DNA of 64,000 nt. It comes from Siphonodentalium dalli. Lineage: Eukaryota; Mollusca; Scaphopoda; Gadilida; Siphonodentaliidae. The notes beneath the pieces were generated by a model. That model was not told the DNA's origin. It saw only the letters and a list, made by a program, of their open reading frames with translations, and made no database searches. Made by a program: the position numbers and the translations under genes. Shown piece after piece: positions 1 to 10,877 of the stretch (positions within the stretch are counted from its first letter, which is position 1; each line of letters starts with the position of its first letter). The stretch spans positions 277,445,426-277,509,425 of the forward strand of contig CP136063.1 of assembly GCA_032622095.1 (NCBI GenBank), given 5' to 3'.

Positions 1-928
1 TGAGAGGGTCCATGATGAGAGGGTCCATGATGAGAGGGTCCATGATGAGAGGGTCCACGATGAGAGGATCCATGATGAGAGGGTCCATGATGAGAGGGTT
101 CATGACGATAGGGTCCACGATGAGAGGTTCCATGATGAGATGGTCCACGATGAGAGGGTTCATGATGAGAGGGTCCATGATGAGAGGGTTCATGATGAGA
201 TGGTCCATGATGAGATGGTCCATGATGAGAGGGTCCATGATGAGAGGGTCCATGATGAGAGGGTCCATGATGAGAGGGTCCGAGAGGGTCTATGATGAGA
301 GGGGATGAGAGGGTCCCTGATGAGAGGGTCCACGATGAGAGGGTTCATGATGAGAGGGTCCATGATGAGAGGGTCCACGATGAGAGGGTCCACGATGATA
401 GGGTTCATGATGAGAGGGTCCATGATGAGAGGGTCCATGATGAGTGGGTCCACGATGAGAGGGTCCATGATGAGAGGGTTCATGATGAGATGGTCCACGA
501 TGAGAGGGTTCATGATGAGAGGGTTCATGATGAGAGGGTTCATGATGAGAGGGTTCATGATGAGAGGGTCCATGAGAGGGTTCATGATGAGAGGGTTCAT
601 GATGAGATGGTCCACGATGAGAGGGTTCATGATGAGAGGGTCCACGATGAGAGGGTTCATGATGAGATGGTCCATGATGAGAGGGTCCATGATGAGAGGG
701 TCCGGGGGGTCCATGATGAGAGGGTCCGTCCACGATGAGAGGGTCCATGATGAGAGGGTCCACGATGAGAGGGTTCATGATGAGAGGGTTCACGATGAGA
801 GGGTTCATGATGAGATGGTCCACGATGAGAGGGTTCATGATGAGAGTGTCCATGATGAGAGGGTCCATGATGAGAGGGTCCACGATGAGAGGGTCCATGA
901 TGAGAGGGTCCATGATGAGAGGGTCCAT
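1..928. repeat. 15-bp minisatellite, block 1
   Basis: Tandem copies of a 15-bp unit (CATGATGAGAGGGTC and variants with CACGATG, GGGTT or GAGATGG). The unit is a multiple of three, so long open frames arise that encode pentapeptide repeats such as MMRGS and HDERV on the plus strand and MDPLI on the minus strand. They have no splice sites or non-repeat domains and are not treated as genes. The array runs off the left edge of the window. Confidence 0.97.
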
Positions 929-1100
929 ATTATCGCATAATTAAAACTTCACATAACCGATGAATAATCAACCGTTCTACTATCCTAACTGTTTTTGTTG
1001 ACTTTTAGATAGCCGTGGGTTCACGCCTTCCGGTTACCAGTCGATGCATCACGCGGGTTTTTATCTGCCTGCTCGGTGTGTCGGTGTGGTGCTTGCGGAC
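929..1100 (+). repeat. dispersed repeat interrupting the minisatellite
   Basis: Non-satellite segment between two minisatellite blocks. It is clearly related to 36217-36372: both contain a CATAAC-GATGAATAA stretch, CTACTATCCTAACT, TTTTTGTTGAC, CCTTCCGGTT and TTTTTATCTGCC in the same order. It is therefore a mobile or dispersed sequence and not unique DNA. Confidence 0.8.
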
Positions 1101-3687
1101 CTTGCCAATAAGTTATCATTCCTGATGAGAGGGTTCATGATGAGAGGGTTCATGATGAGAGGGTCCATGATGAGAGGGTTCATGATGAGATGGTCCATGA
1201 TGAGATGGTCCATGATGAGAGGGTCCATGATGAGAGGGTCCATGATGAGAGGGTCCATGATGAGAGGGTCCATGATGAGAGGGTCCGAGAGGGTCTATGA
1301 TGAGAGGGTCCGAGAGGGTCCATGATGAGAGGGTCCATGATGAGAGGGTCCATGATGAGAGGGTCCATGATGAGAGGGTCCATGATGAGAGGGTCCATGA
1401 TGAGAGGGTCCACGATGAGAGGATCCATGATGAGAGGGTCCACGATGAGAGGGTTCATGACGAGAGGGTCCACGATGAGAGGGTCCATGATGAGAGGGTC
1501 CATGATGAGAGGGTCCATGATGAGAGGGTCCATGATGATAGGGTCCATGATGAGAGGGTCCATGATGAGAGGGTCCAAGGGGGTCTATGCTGAGAGGGTC
1601 CAAGAGGGTCCATGATGAGAGGGTCCGAGAGGGTCTATGATGAGAGGGTCCAAGAGGGTCCATGATGAGAGGGTCCATGATGAGAGGGTCCATGATGAGA
1701 GGGTCCATGATGAGAGGGTTCATGATGAGAGGATCCATGATGAGAGGGTCCATGATGAGAGGGTCCATGATGAGAGGGTCCATGATGAGAGGGTCCACGA
1801 TGAGAGGGTCCATGATGAGAGGGTCCTTGCCAATAAGTTATCATTCCTGATGAGAGGGTTCATGATGAGAGGGTCCATGATGAGAGGGTCCATGATGAGA
1901 GGGTCCATGATGAGAGGGTCCATGATGAGAGGGTTCATGATGAGAGGATCCATGATGAGAGGGTCCATGATGAGAGGGTCCATGATGAGAGGGTCCATGA
2001 TGAGAGGGTCCCTTGATGAGAGGGTCCATGATGAGAGGGTCCATGATGAGAGGGTCCATGATGAGAGGGTCCATGATGAGAGGGTCCATGATGAGAGGGT
2101 TCATGATGAGAGGATCCATGATGAGAGGGTCCATGATGAGAGGGTCCATGATGAGAGGGTCCATGATGAGAGGGTCCTTGATGAGAGGGTCCATGATGAG
2201 AGGGTCCTTGATGAGAGGGTCCATGATGAGAGGGTCCATGATGAGAGGGTCCATGATGAGAGGGTCCATGATGAGAGGGTTCATGATGAGAGGATCCATG
2301 ATGAGAGGGTCCATGATGAGAGGGTCCATGATGAGAGGGTCCATGATGAGAGCGTCCTTGATGAGAGGGTCCATGATGAGAGGGTCCAAGAGGGTCCATG
2401 ATGAGAGGGTCCATGATGAGAGGGTCCATGATGAGAGGGTCCATGATGAGAGGGTTCATGATGAGAGGATCCATGATGAGAGGGTCCATGATGAGAGGGT
2501 CCATGATGAGAGGGTCCAAGAGGGTCCACGATGAGAGGGTCCATGATGAGAGGGTCCATGATGCAGAGGGGTTCATGATGAGAGGATCCATGATGAGAGG
2601 GTCCATGATGAGAGGGGTCCATGATGAGAGGGTCCATGCTGAGAGGGTCCTTGATGAGAGGGTCCTATGATGAGAGGGTCCCAAGAGAGGGTCCATGATG
2701 AGAGGGTCCATGATGAGAGGGTCCATGATGAGAGGGGTCCATGATGAGAGGGTTCATGATGAGAGGGATCCATGATGAGAGGGTCCATGATGAGAGGGTC
2801 CATGATTGAGAGGGTCCATGAATTGAGAGGGTCCTTGATGAGAGGGTCCATGATGAGAGGGGTCCATGATGAGAGGGTCCTTGCATAGTTTATCATTCCT
2901 GACTGAGAGGGTTCATGAAGAGAGGGTCCTGATGAGAGGGTCCATGATGAGAGGGTCCTTGATGAGAGGGTCCATGATGAGAGGGTCCATGATGAGAGGG
3001 TCCATGATGAGAGGGTCCATGATGAGAGGGTCCTTGATGAGAAGGGTCCATGATGAGAGGGTCATGATGAGAGGGTCCTTGCCAATAAGTTATCATTCCT
3101 GATGAGAGGGTTCATTGCATGAGAGGGTCTCATGATGAGAGGGTCCATGATGAGAGGGTCCATGATGAGAGGGTCCATGATGAGAGGGTCCTTGCCGATA
3201 AGTTATCATTCCTGATGAGAGGGTTCATGATGAGAGGGTCCATGATGAGATGGTTCATGATGAGAGGGTCCTTGATGAGAGGGTTCATGATGAGAGGGTC
3301 CATGATGAGAGGGTTCCATGATGAGAGGGATCCTTGATGAGAGGATCCATGACTGAGAGGGTCCATGATGAGAGGGTCCATGATGAGAGGGTCCCATGAT
3401 GAGAGGGTCCATGATGAGAGGTCCATGATGAGAGGGTCCATGATGAGAGGGTCCATGATGAGAGGTCCTTGCAATAAGTAGCAGGGTCCTGATGAGAGGG
3501 TTCATGATGAGAGGGTCCATGATGAGAGGGTCCTTGATGAGAGGGTCCTTGATGAGAGGGTCCTTGATGAGAGGGTCCATGATGAGAGGGTCCATGATGA
3601 GAGGGTCCATGATGAGAGGGTCCTTGATGAGAGGGTCCAAGATGAGATGGGTCATGACTGACGAGGGATCCATGCATGAGAGGTCCA
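1101..3687. repeat. 15-bp minisatellite, block 2, with recurring boundary motif
   Basis: The same 15-bp unit continues to the assembly gap. A non-repeat boundary motif (CTTGCCAATAAGTTATCATT or decayed versions) recurs at about 1101, 1826, 2880, 3078, 3191 and 3468 and is always followed by GATGAGAGGGTTCATG, or nearly so, giving a higher-order organisation. From about 2560 onward, one-base indels repeatedly break the 15-bp period. Confidence 0.95.
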
Positions 3688-3787
3688 NNNNNNNNNNNNN
3701 NNNNNNNNNNNNNNNNNNNNNNNNNNNNNNNNNNNNNNNNNNNNNNNNNNNNNNNNNNNNNNNNNNNNNNNNNNNNNNNNNNNNNNN
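3688..3787. other. assembly gap, 100 N
   Basis: Exactly 100 N. This size is conventionally used for gaps of unknown length, so the minisatellite to its left is probably longer in the genome than shown. Confidence 0.99.
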
Positions 3788-4090
3788 CGTGGTTTCGTCC
3801 GCCCATTTTTTCCAGAGTTACGCCCCTTTTTGGACTTAGAAAATTCAGGTTTTCTGCTACTTTTTTTTGGTTTCCAGATGATAACTTGATTTTGGATTGT
3901 TTATTTGCAAAACCCGTTTTTTTGTGTATTACCAATATCGCAATACAGGTCAAGGTAAAATTTCGGTTCAATCGGATAATTTTTGTGAGAGTTATGACCC
4001 TTTTTCGACTTAAAAAATTCAGTTTTTTTTTTTGTTGAAAATTTAGTTTTCCTTCTATTTTTGTGGCACCATACCAAATTTGAAGCTAAT
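3788..4090 (+). repeat. family H remnant (GAGTTATGGCCC module)
   Basis: Two decayed modules with TTTCCAGATGATAACTT, ATACAGGTCAAG, GAGTTACGCCCC or GAGTTATGACCC, and a following TTTTTCGACTTA. The same order of blocks occurs in the copies at 13060, 42589, 43247 and 47046. From 4091 to 4199 nothing recognisable was seen. Confidence 0.75.
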
Positions 4091-4199
4091 ATAGAACAAC
4101 ATGTGGCATTAAGTGCCATTTAATAAGTATTTGCACAAAAATAAGAAAAATCCTCTCTGATTGTACAGTTGGGGGCGTTAACTCCGCCCAGCGGTGCAC

Positions 4200-5163
4200 T
4201 TGTTTTGCTTTATATATTCATGAAGCAGCGAGAAATTAACTTCTTCTGAGAAAAAGTTGTTTGAGTCAGGGTTTGGGGTGGGGGGGAAGAGGTCCAGGTC
4301 AGGATATCTCCCCCCCCAACCCAGCACCTACATGAAAACAAAAATCATATTATGGTTTTATTGCTTGTTTTGCTTTATATAGTCATGAAACGGCGAGAAA
4401 TTAACTTCTTCTGAGAAAAAGTTGTTTGAGTCAGGGTTTGGGGTGGGGGGGGGGGGGGATGTCCAGGTCAGGATATCTCCCCCCCCCCCACCCAGCACCT
4501 ACATGACAAATAAATCATCTTATGGTTTTATCACTTATTTTGCTTTATATAGTCATGAAACAGCGAGAAATTAACTTCTTCTGAGAAAAAGTTGTTTGAG
4601 TCAGGGTTTGGGGTGGGGGGGAAGAGGTCCAGGTCAGGATATCTCCCCCCCCCCAACCCAGCACCTACATGAAAACAAAAATCATATTATGGTTTTATTG
4701 CTTGTTTTGCTTTATATAGTTATGAAACGGCGAGAAATTAACTTCTTCTGAGAAAAAGTTGTTTGAGTCAGGGTTTGGGGTGGGGGGGCGTGATGTCCAG
4801 GTCAGGATATCTCCCCCCCCCCCCCCCCCCCCCCCACCCAGCACCAACATGACAAAAAATTATCTTATGGATTTATCGCTTATTTTACTTTATATAGTCA
4901 TGAAACGGCGAGAAATTGACTTCTTCTGAGAAAAAGTTGTTTGAGTCAGGGTTTGGGGTGGGGGGGTGGGGGGGGGGGAATGTACAGGTCAGGATATCTC
5001 CCCCCCCCCCCCCCCACCCAGCACCTACATGACAAAAAATTATCTTATGGTTTTATTGCTTATTTTGCTTTATATAGTCATGAAACGGCGAGAAATTAAC
5101 TTCTTCTGAGAAAAAGTTGTTTCAGTCATGGTTTGGGGTGGGAGGGGGGAAATGTCCATGTCG
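4200..5163 (+). repeat. about 170-bp tandem array with G/C tracts, six direct units
   Basis: Units begin near 4200, 4366, 4536, 4702, 4880 and 5060 with TTTTGCTTTATATAGTCATG. Each holds ACTTCTTCTGAGAAAAAG, a GGGTTTGGGGTGGGGGG tract, GGTCAGGATATCT, a long C tract and CCCAGCACC. The G and C tracts inside a unit are complementary. Homopolymer length varies among units, partly perhaps through sequencing error. Confidence 0.93.
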
Positions 5164-5770
5164 TAAAGATAATTTTTTGTCATGTAGGTGCTGGGTGGGG
5201 GGGGGGGGGGAGTTATCCTGACATGGACATTTCTCCCTCCCACCCCAAACCCCTGACTGAAACAACTTTTTCTTAGAAGAAGTTAATTTCTCGCCGTTTC
5301 ATGAATATATAAAGCAAAATAAGCGATGATACCATAAGATAATTTTTTGTCATGTAGGTGCTTGGTGGGGGGGAAGATATCCTGACCTGGACATTCCCCC
5401 CACCCCAAACCCTGACTGAAACAACTTTTTCTCAGAAGAAGTTAATTTTTCGCTGTTTCATGACTATATAAAGCAAAATAAGCTATAAAACCATAAGATG
5501 ATTTTTTTGTCATGTTGGTGCTGGGTGGGGGGAAGATATCCTGACCTGGACATCTCCCCCCCCCCCCACCCCAAACCCTGACTCAAAATACTTTTTTCAG
5601 AAGAAGTTAATTTCTCGCTGTTTCATGACTATATAAAGCAAATTAAGCGATAAAACCATAAGATAATTTTTTGTCATGTACATGTAGGTGCTTGGTGGGG
5701 GGGGGGGGGGAGATATCCTGACCTGGACATCTTTCCCCCCCCCCCCCCCCCACACCCCAAACCCTGACCC
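5164..5770 (-). repeat. same array in inverted orientation, about four units
   Basis: Beginning near 5164 the unit described for 4200-5163 appears as its reverse complement (GTGCTGGGTGGGG, AGATATCCTGACCTGGACAT, CCCACCCCAAACCC). The fourth unit is cut short where the fold-back element at 5771 begins. Together the two halves form one large inverted repeat. Confidence 0.9.
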
Positions 5771-5906
5771 TATAGAATACACACGTAGTGTTTCTGAATA
5801 CCAAATTTACACCACGAGTGGGATTGATGATTTACCACGTGGTAAATCATCAATCCCACGAGTGGTGTAAATTTGGTATTCAGAAACACTACGTGTGTAT
5901 TTTGTT
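5771..5906. mobile_element. fold-back MITE, family P copy 1
   Basis: Positions 5776-5901 are a near-perfect palindrome around CACGTG. By eye, 61 of 63 arm positions pair, and the two exceptions lie in a CCACGAGTGG block that reads the same in both arms. A related fold-back with a different loop is at 37017-37156; both share CATAGTG/CGTAGTG then TTTCTGAATA at the arm ends. Confidence 0.9.
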
Positions 5907-6506
5907 TATACCATGACCGGTACAGGAGCAAAAAATGCTATGAAATCGAAATAAACCCACTTAAATTAAGATGATTCTGTCGCACCATTCACAATCATCC
6001 CCGTTGTGTTCCCCACACTTGGCCGTACATCTACGCACACTATCACAGCTGATCAGGCGTATTGATACATTGAATTATGTCAACATTCAATTGTACGAAT
6101 ATGGTATCATTGTAGCCAATTCACAATAAACTGTAATGAAACCGCCATAAATAAACAACATGAATATATATATGGGAATACGAATTTAATGAATATAAAT
6201 ATAACACATTGCGGGAACTTTTTTGTCTCCGCCGTACAGTGAACAGGAAACCACGAAAGTCATTTTTGAAATCCACCGTTTTTTGTTCGAGTTTTTTACG
6301 TCTATTTCTTGAAATATATGTTCAATTTGTTGATCTGGATGTGATTTCCACGGAATTAACTGTTCGTTTTTATCGCATTAGTGAGTATAATATTCAATTG
6401 AATCGAAAGTATCAAATTGTTTTCATCGCGAGGCGCTACATTTAAAAAATAGAGTCATTTTGATCGAGGTCACGGAAGGTTAACGAAAGGTCAACTCGGA
6501 TGTAGT
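5907..6506. other. no gene recognised
   Basis: AT-rich DNA without a convincing coding or repeat signal. A 78-codon open frame at 6209-6445 has no recognisable domain and no splice context and is not called. Confidence 0.5.
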
Positions 6507-7066
6507 TCTACTGTGGGTATAAACTTTAAAGGTACGGTTGGCCTTGGCGGTGGGTATCCTGTGAAAATATATCCACCCGTCAAAAACCGCTACAAACAGA
6601 AAGAACATCAAAATGTAGATAGACTTTGTCCGTATACAAATAAGAATTATCACATAAACAGTATGTTATTGTCATATGTTTGACCATTGTTATGTAAACA
6701 AAAGCATAAAAAGTAACTTTTCTGACGTTTGTTTATATTATGATGGTAAACATAAAGAGCGTTCTTTGTTGGTGAATTCCTGATATGGAACTAATAAAGA
6801 GCGTGTATGCCATTTGTGTGTGATTAGCCAGTAGCATTGAGCTGTCTTCTGTAACACAATCAGGCTCTTGCTTAGGTAAAATATAGTAGGTCTTTATGAT
6901 AACATGCTGTTTACGCGATGGTGATGGTATATATGAACGAAACTGTATGCGTTTTAATGTTTTTCTGTTTACAGTGTTTGGAACAAATATGAATATTTTC
7001 AACAATTAAGGCCTCACGTGCCTTTAACCATTGAAATGCCATTCAAACGTGTTACCCACAGTAGAA
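6507..7066. mobile_element. MITE, family L copy 1
   Basis: Bounded by a 14-bp inverted repeat, TTCTACTGTGGGTA at 6507-6520 and TACCCACAGTAGAA at 7053-7066. Internal blocks (GGTATCCTGTGAAAATA, AACCGCTACAAACAGAAAG, TATACAAATAAGAATTATC) match a diverged copy at 28250-28480, supporting a dispersed element. Class not determined. Confidence 0.65.
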
Positions 7067-7761
7067 ACGTGTTACCCACGGTCGGACTCCTGTTCACACA
7101 CAGTAGGGTGTACAGCACAAATATATTATATAGCATGTTTGTACACAGTACAATAGGGAGTCATGGTATAAATCCATATTAACATAAATGACAAATTTCA
7201 TGATGATCAGACAAACAGTATAGCCTGTAGCCCATGCTAATGGATTGAATTTTGAAATCGAAGATGGCTGCTGGCAGCCATGTTTTTTTTGACCGAATGA
7301 CCCCAAAATGACTTGTTCCTATTTACATGTTAATGTTAACATCCATGACTAATAGTATGCACAGAAATTCATATACAGCTGTTTACAGTGAATTTCCCCC
7401 CGCAAATCTCTGTTTTAGTGTTAAAAGGGGGTGGGTGTCCAAAAATGGTTGGAAAAACTGTCGAAAACGGAAAAAAAATTTGACGCGGGGGTGGTGGGTT
7501 CCAACAAGGGTCGAAAGTAAAAAATCAGCAATTTTTTTCCTACTCCTCCCTGCCTGTCATCTGTTTTAGTTCCTTATCTCCCTTCTAAATGAATAATAGG
7601 CCATTCCAATGTGTACTGTTATAACTGAATGGGACAATCCATTCAGTTTAGAAAGGGTTGAACTTGAAGTTATTTATAGGAAAATCCCAAACTGATATGT
7701 TAAAACAACTGGTTTACTTCATGGAAAGTTGACAAAAATGTCACAGTTACCATTGAATCTA
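7067..7761. other. no gene recognised
   Basis: Contains a G-rich, decayed stretch at about 7420-7530 and AT-rich sequence. The short open frames here show no splice-bounded, domain-like coding signal. Confidence 0.5.
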
Positions 7762-8076
7762 TTAACCCTTTCTTGATGGGAGCTGCGCTGGTGCAGCATT
7801 AAATATACTGTGCCAGTTCATTCATTTATATATGCGAGTCTCCCAAAGGGAGCCTCGAAAATATATGAAAAGAATGCACTGGCTTACAGGGTCAAGGTAA
7901 ATATTGTTTAGCCAATATATTCTTGTATATATATATATGAGGCTCCCTATGGGCGACTCGCATTTATATAATAGAATCCATTGGCCTAAGAATATATGCG
8001 AGGCTCACTATGGGAGACTGGCATATATATAAGAGAATGCACTGGCACGGGGTCTTTAATGCTGCACCAGCGCTTA
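7762..8076 (+). mobile_element. family C MITE, copy 1, right end lost
   Basis: Starts TTAACCCTTTCTTGATGGGAGC with GCTGGTGCAGCATTAA, then several decayed hairpins built on GCGAGTCTCCC/GGGAGCCTC, and ends at GCTGCACCAGCGC. The expected CATGAAAGGGTTAA terminus is absent. Confidence 0.8.
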
Positions 8077-8210
8077 TGACAGGACAGAGACTCAGAGTAG
8101 AGATTCATGGCATGAATCAATGATCTACAAAATGCATATTTTTATTTATGAGTCTGTTTGACATGGTGATGTGGATCTGTTGGGAATCATCTCAAGTCTG
8201 CTGGTTTAAT

Positions 8211-8748
8211 TTAACCCTCTCCATACTAAATACTCATTGAGGAGTAGTTACATTGGGAAATATTCAGATAATAATTAAGTTTAACAAACGACCATAGGTT
8301 GTTTGTTGAACTTATTATCTGAACATTTCCCTTCGATGAATATGAATAATTCTTCTCTTGTTTTATCTTTGCATATCTGTTGGCTGCTTTTACTTCCTGA
8401 ACACCCCTCCAAATGAACAATAGTATGTTCCAATGCATACTTTTATAACATAGTGGGAGAATCCATTATGTATCGAAAGCAGAATCACCAAATCGATTCT
8501 CATAATGATCCTCATGAAACTTTTCAATTTTCAGTGCTTTATGACTAACTTATTCAGCATTTGATTCTCACAAAATTAAATGTATGTTTAGCCCTGAGAT
8601 AGGTTAAAGATTTGTGGCACAGTGGTAGTTTGGAACCTTAAATTTTTCAAAATTTAGGCATAAAAATCTTCAGATAAATCTTCAGATAAAAATTGTTCAA
8701 CAATGGGCTAACTACTCATCAATTAGTATTTAATGTAGAAAGGGTTAA
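8211..8748 (+). mobile_element. family D MITE, copy 1, TTAA flanked
   Basis: TTAACCCTCTCCATACTAAATA at the left and TTAGTATTTAATGTAGAAAGGGTTAA at the right. TTAA stands at both ends (8211 and 8745). The interior has AACTTATTATCTGAACATTTCC, shared with the other D copies. Confidence 0.8.
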
Positions 8749-9337
8749 GACAGCCCATTTTGTGTCAAATTATCTTTACTGTCATCTGTAAATGTCTTCT
8801 ACTCCTTATAAATAAATCTATTATGTCTGTGTACCTCTTGAAAATTGTTGGCAATTATTGAAATGTTATTGATTTTTTTTCCTTATAGACACATATACAA
8901 AAGTTCTGTGTACTAAATTGTTAATCAATTTCTTCAGTGCATGACATACAATCTGTATGTTTCATTCCATGACTTGAGCCCTGTTAATGTTGTTTTGAAA
9001 CTTTTTCAAATTTTTAGCATGGAAGCTAATAGATACTTGATTCCTATTCATTCATTTGTGGGTAGGGCTAAAAAAATTCATTGTGAATTCATTGAGTCAC
9101 GATACACTTTTACACAATACACATATACATGTAGCATATCTTGTATTAAAAAAATCAAATAAAAAAAAAAAATTCATGAATATGGGCCAAAATTGTGTTA
9201 TTTCTCAGGCTCACATATCTATTACATGTATATGTTACATGTATTTAACTCATCTTACTATCGTTCCTGGAATTGATTATAAAAGTCCAATTAGTCGAAT
9301 AATATACCGAAGTCTTCAAGACTAGAGGTAGACAGAG
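8749..9337. other. no gene recognised
   Basis: AT-rich sequence; nothing supportable as coding or as a recognised repeat. Confidence 0.5.
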
Positions 9338-9724
9338 TTAACCCTTTACCCAACAGAACGGCCCTGTGCCAATGCATTCTCTTATATATGCGAGTCGACC
9401 ATAGGTCGCCTCACATATATAAGAGAATGCATTGACTTAACACATTAAAAATTATAAAATTGTTAAAGAATGTAAGAAAAAATGGTAAAAAGTGTTACCA
9501 ATGCCAATGCATTCTCTTATATATGCGAGGCGACCTATGGTCGACTCGCATATATAAGAGAATGCATTGGCACAGGGCATAACTGTAACCATCACAATGT
9601 GGTCAATGAGCCGGTTCCAGTGATATCCATATTTGTATGGTTTTATTGAGACAGACCCAAGATAATTTAGGCTGTTGCAGCTTTATTTGGGCGTTTTTGG
9701 CCGCTTTGTTGGGTAAAGGGTTAA
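9338..9724 (+). mobile_element. family A MITE, copy 1 (TTAA, dual hairpin)
   Basis: TTAA at both ends with 14-bp inverted termini, CCCTTTACCCAACA and its complement (right end here TTGTTGGGTAAAGGG). It holds two long hairpins, 9369-9435 and 9504-9570, the second being the reverse complement of the first, separated by an AT-rich spacer. A roughly 130-bp non-palindromic right part follows. TTAA plus CCC termini fit a piggyBac-type non-autonomous element. Confidence 0.93.
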
Positions 9725-9830
9725 TAGCATGGATCACAGTCATGATAGTGGTTATACTAACAATGACCAGACCTGTTATTACACCTCAAAATATAAATTT
9801 CTGGTTTTCGCGGATATCATTGTTTATTCG

Positions 9831-9962
9831 TTAACCCTTTCATGATGGGAGTTTCCTGAAATCTTGCAAAAACCCTGTGCCAATGCATTCTCTCATATAT
9901 GAGAATCCATAGGGAATCTCATATATATAAGAGAATGCATTGGCCAAAAAATATCTAACTTG
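9831..9962 (+). mobile_element. family C MITE, copy 2, left half
   Basis: TTAACCCTTTCATGATGGGAG, TTCCTGAAATCTTGCAAAAAC, then one hairpin (CCAATGCATTCTC ... GAGAATGCATTGG) with a reduced apex. No right terminus is present. Confidence 0.75.
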
Positions 9963-10016
9963 ACATTCTATTTTATGATTACACCAATGAACTGAAATTG
10001 GAATGGATAGTCATGG

Positions 10017-10694
10017 TACAGTTAAACTTCGTTAAGTCGAATCGCAAGGGACCGTTGGATTACTTCGAGTTATCCAAGTGTTCGACTTAACTGTTTTGAC
10101 CATTTGGTGACCACAAATTCCAACCAGTTCAATTCATATCGATCCGATATGGCCAACGATTGCTGCATCAGTGTCATGGCATCGAGAACAAGTTCAGCCT
10201 TCTTGTCAATAGCATTTCTTCATTTGGAACATTGTTTTCGTTTTGGGAAGACATGACTGAATGAAATTATTCTCTGTATCTGGCCATTTTAATAAATATT
10301 ATTTTCATTTCGCCTGTCAACACTACTAATCCTCACAATGGAAATTGACCCCCACACCTCGTTAATATGTTAAATAAACAATGCATTAGGATAAATAAAG
10401 ACTCCAGGAATCTTCACAGCTTTTTAGGGTAATGAATAGAAGCACACTGAGTTATAATCACATGGCGATGCGTCGCCGACGACGCTTCGACTTAACCATA
10501 GTAATTAGTGTTATAATCTGGCTGGTGGGACTAAATTTCGTTTCGACTTAAGCGGATTTCGATTTATCCACCTTCGACTTAACCGTAATTATTCTAATGG
10601 CTTTGCTCACAAGCTCAGCCGGGACCAGGCGATGGCTTCGACTTAAGTGGGGTATTCGAGTTACCGACGTTCGACTTAACGAAGTTTAACTGTA
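10017..10694. mobile_element. Tigger/pogo-like non-autonomous element
   Basis: TA-flanked inverted ends, CAGTTAAACTTCGTTAAGTC at 10019 and the complement ending at 10692. The interior carries many TTCGACTTAA sub-repeats but no transposase frame. A CAGT terminus with a TA target fits the Tc1/mariner-pogo group; that assignment rests on the ends only. Confidence 0.75.
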
Positions 10695-10730
10695 TTACCA
10701 TAATACTGTTGATCTAATTAATACAATGTT

Positions 10731-10867
10731 ATTACTTGGCTAGTTGGATATCGGCCGAGACATATCAGCCCTCAGTAACTTCATATCAGCCTTCGATCTT
10801 CGGTCTCAGGCTGATATGAAGTTACCTCGGGCTGATATCTTGCCAGATATCCCACTAACCAAGTAAT
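10731..10867. mobile_element. fold-back element, ATTACTTGG ends
   Basis: Arms ATTACTTGGCTAGTTGGATAT and its near complement at 10847-10867, with inner pairing blocks (CATATCAGCC, AACTTCATATCAGCC) around a TTCGATCTTCGG centre. No other full copy seen in the window. Confidence 0.7.
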
Positions 10868-10877
10868 ATCCTCTAAA

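Noticed and set aside
12-3673. Many long open frames on both strands encoding MMRGS, HDERV, MDPLI, GPSHH or TLSSW repeats
   Set aside because: They are a consequence of a 15-bp repeat unit that lacks stops in five frames; no splice sites, start context or non-repeat domain.
9369-9570. Perfect hairpins read as bacterial-type terminators or as a miRNA gene
   Set aside because: They occur in many MITE copies in both orientations with no associated transcription unit visible; a small-RNA source is only a possibility and is left as a test in the findings.
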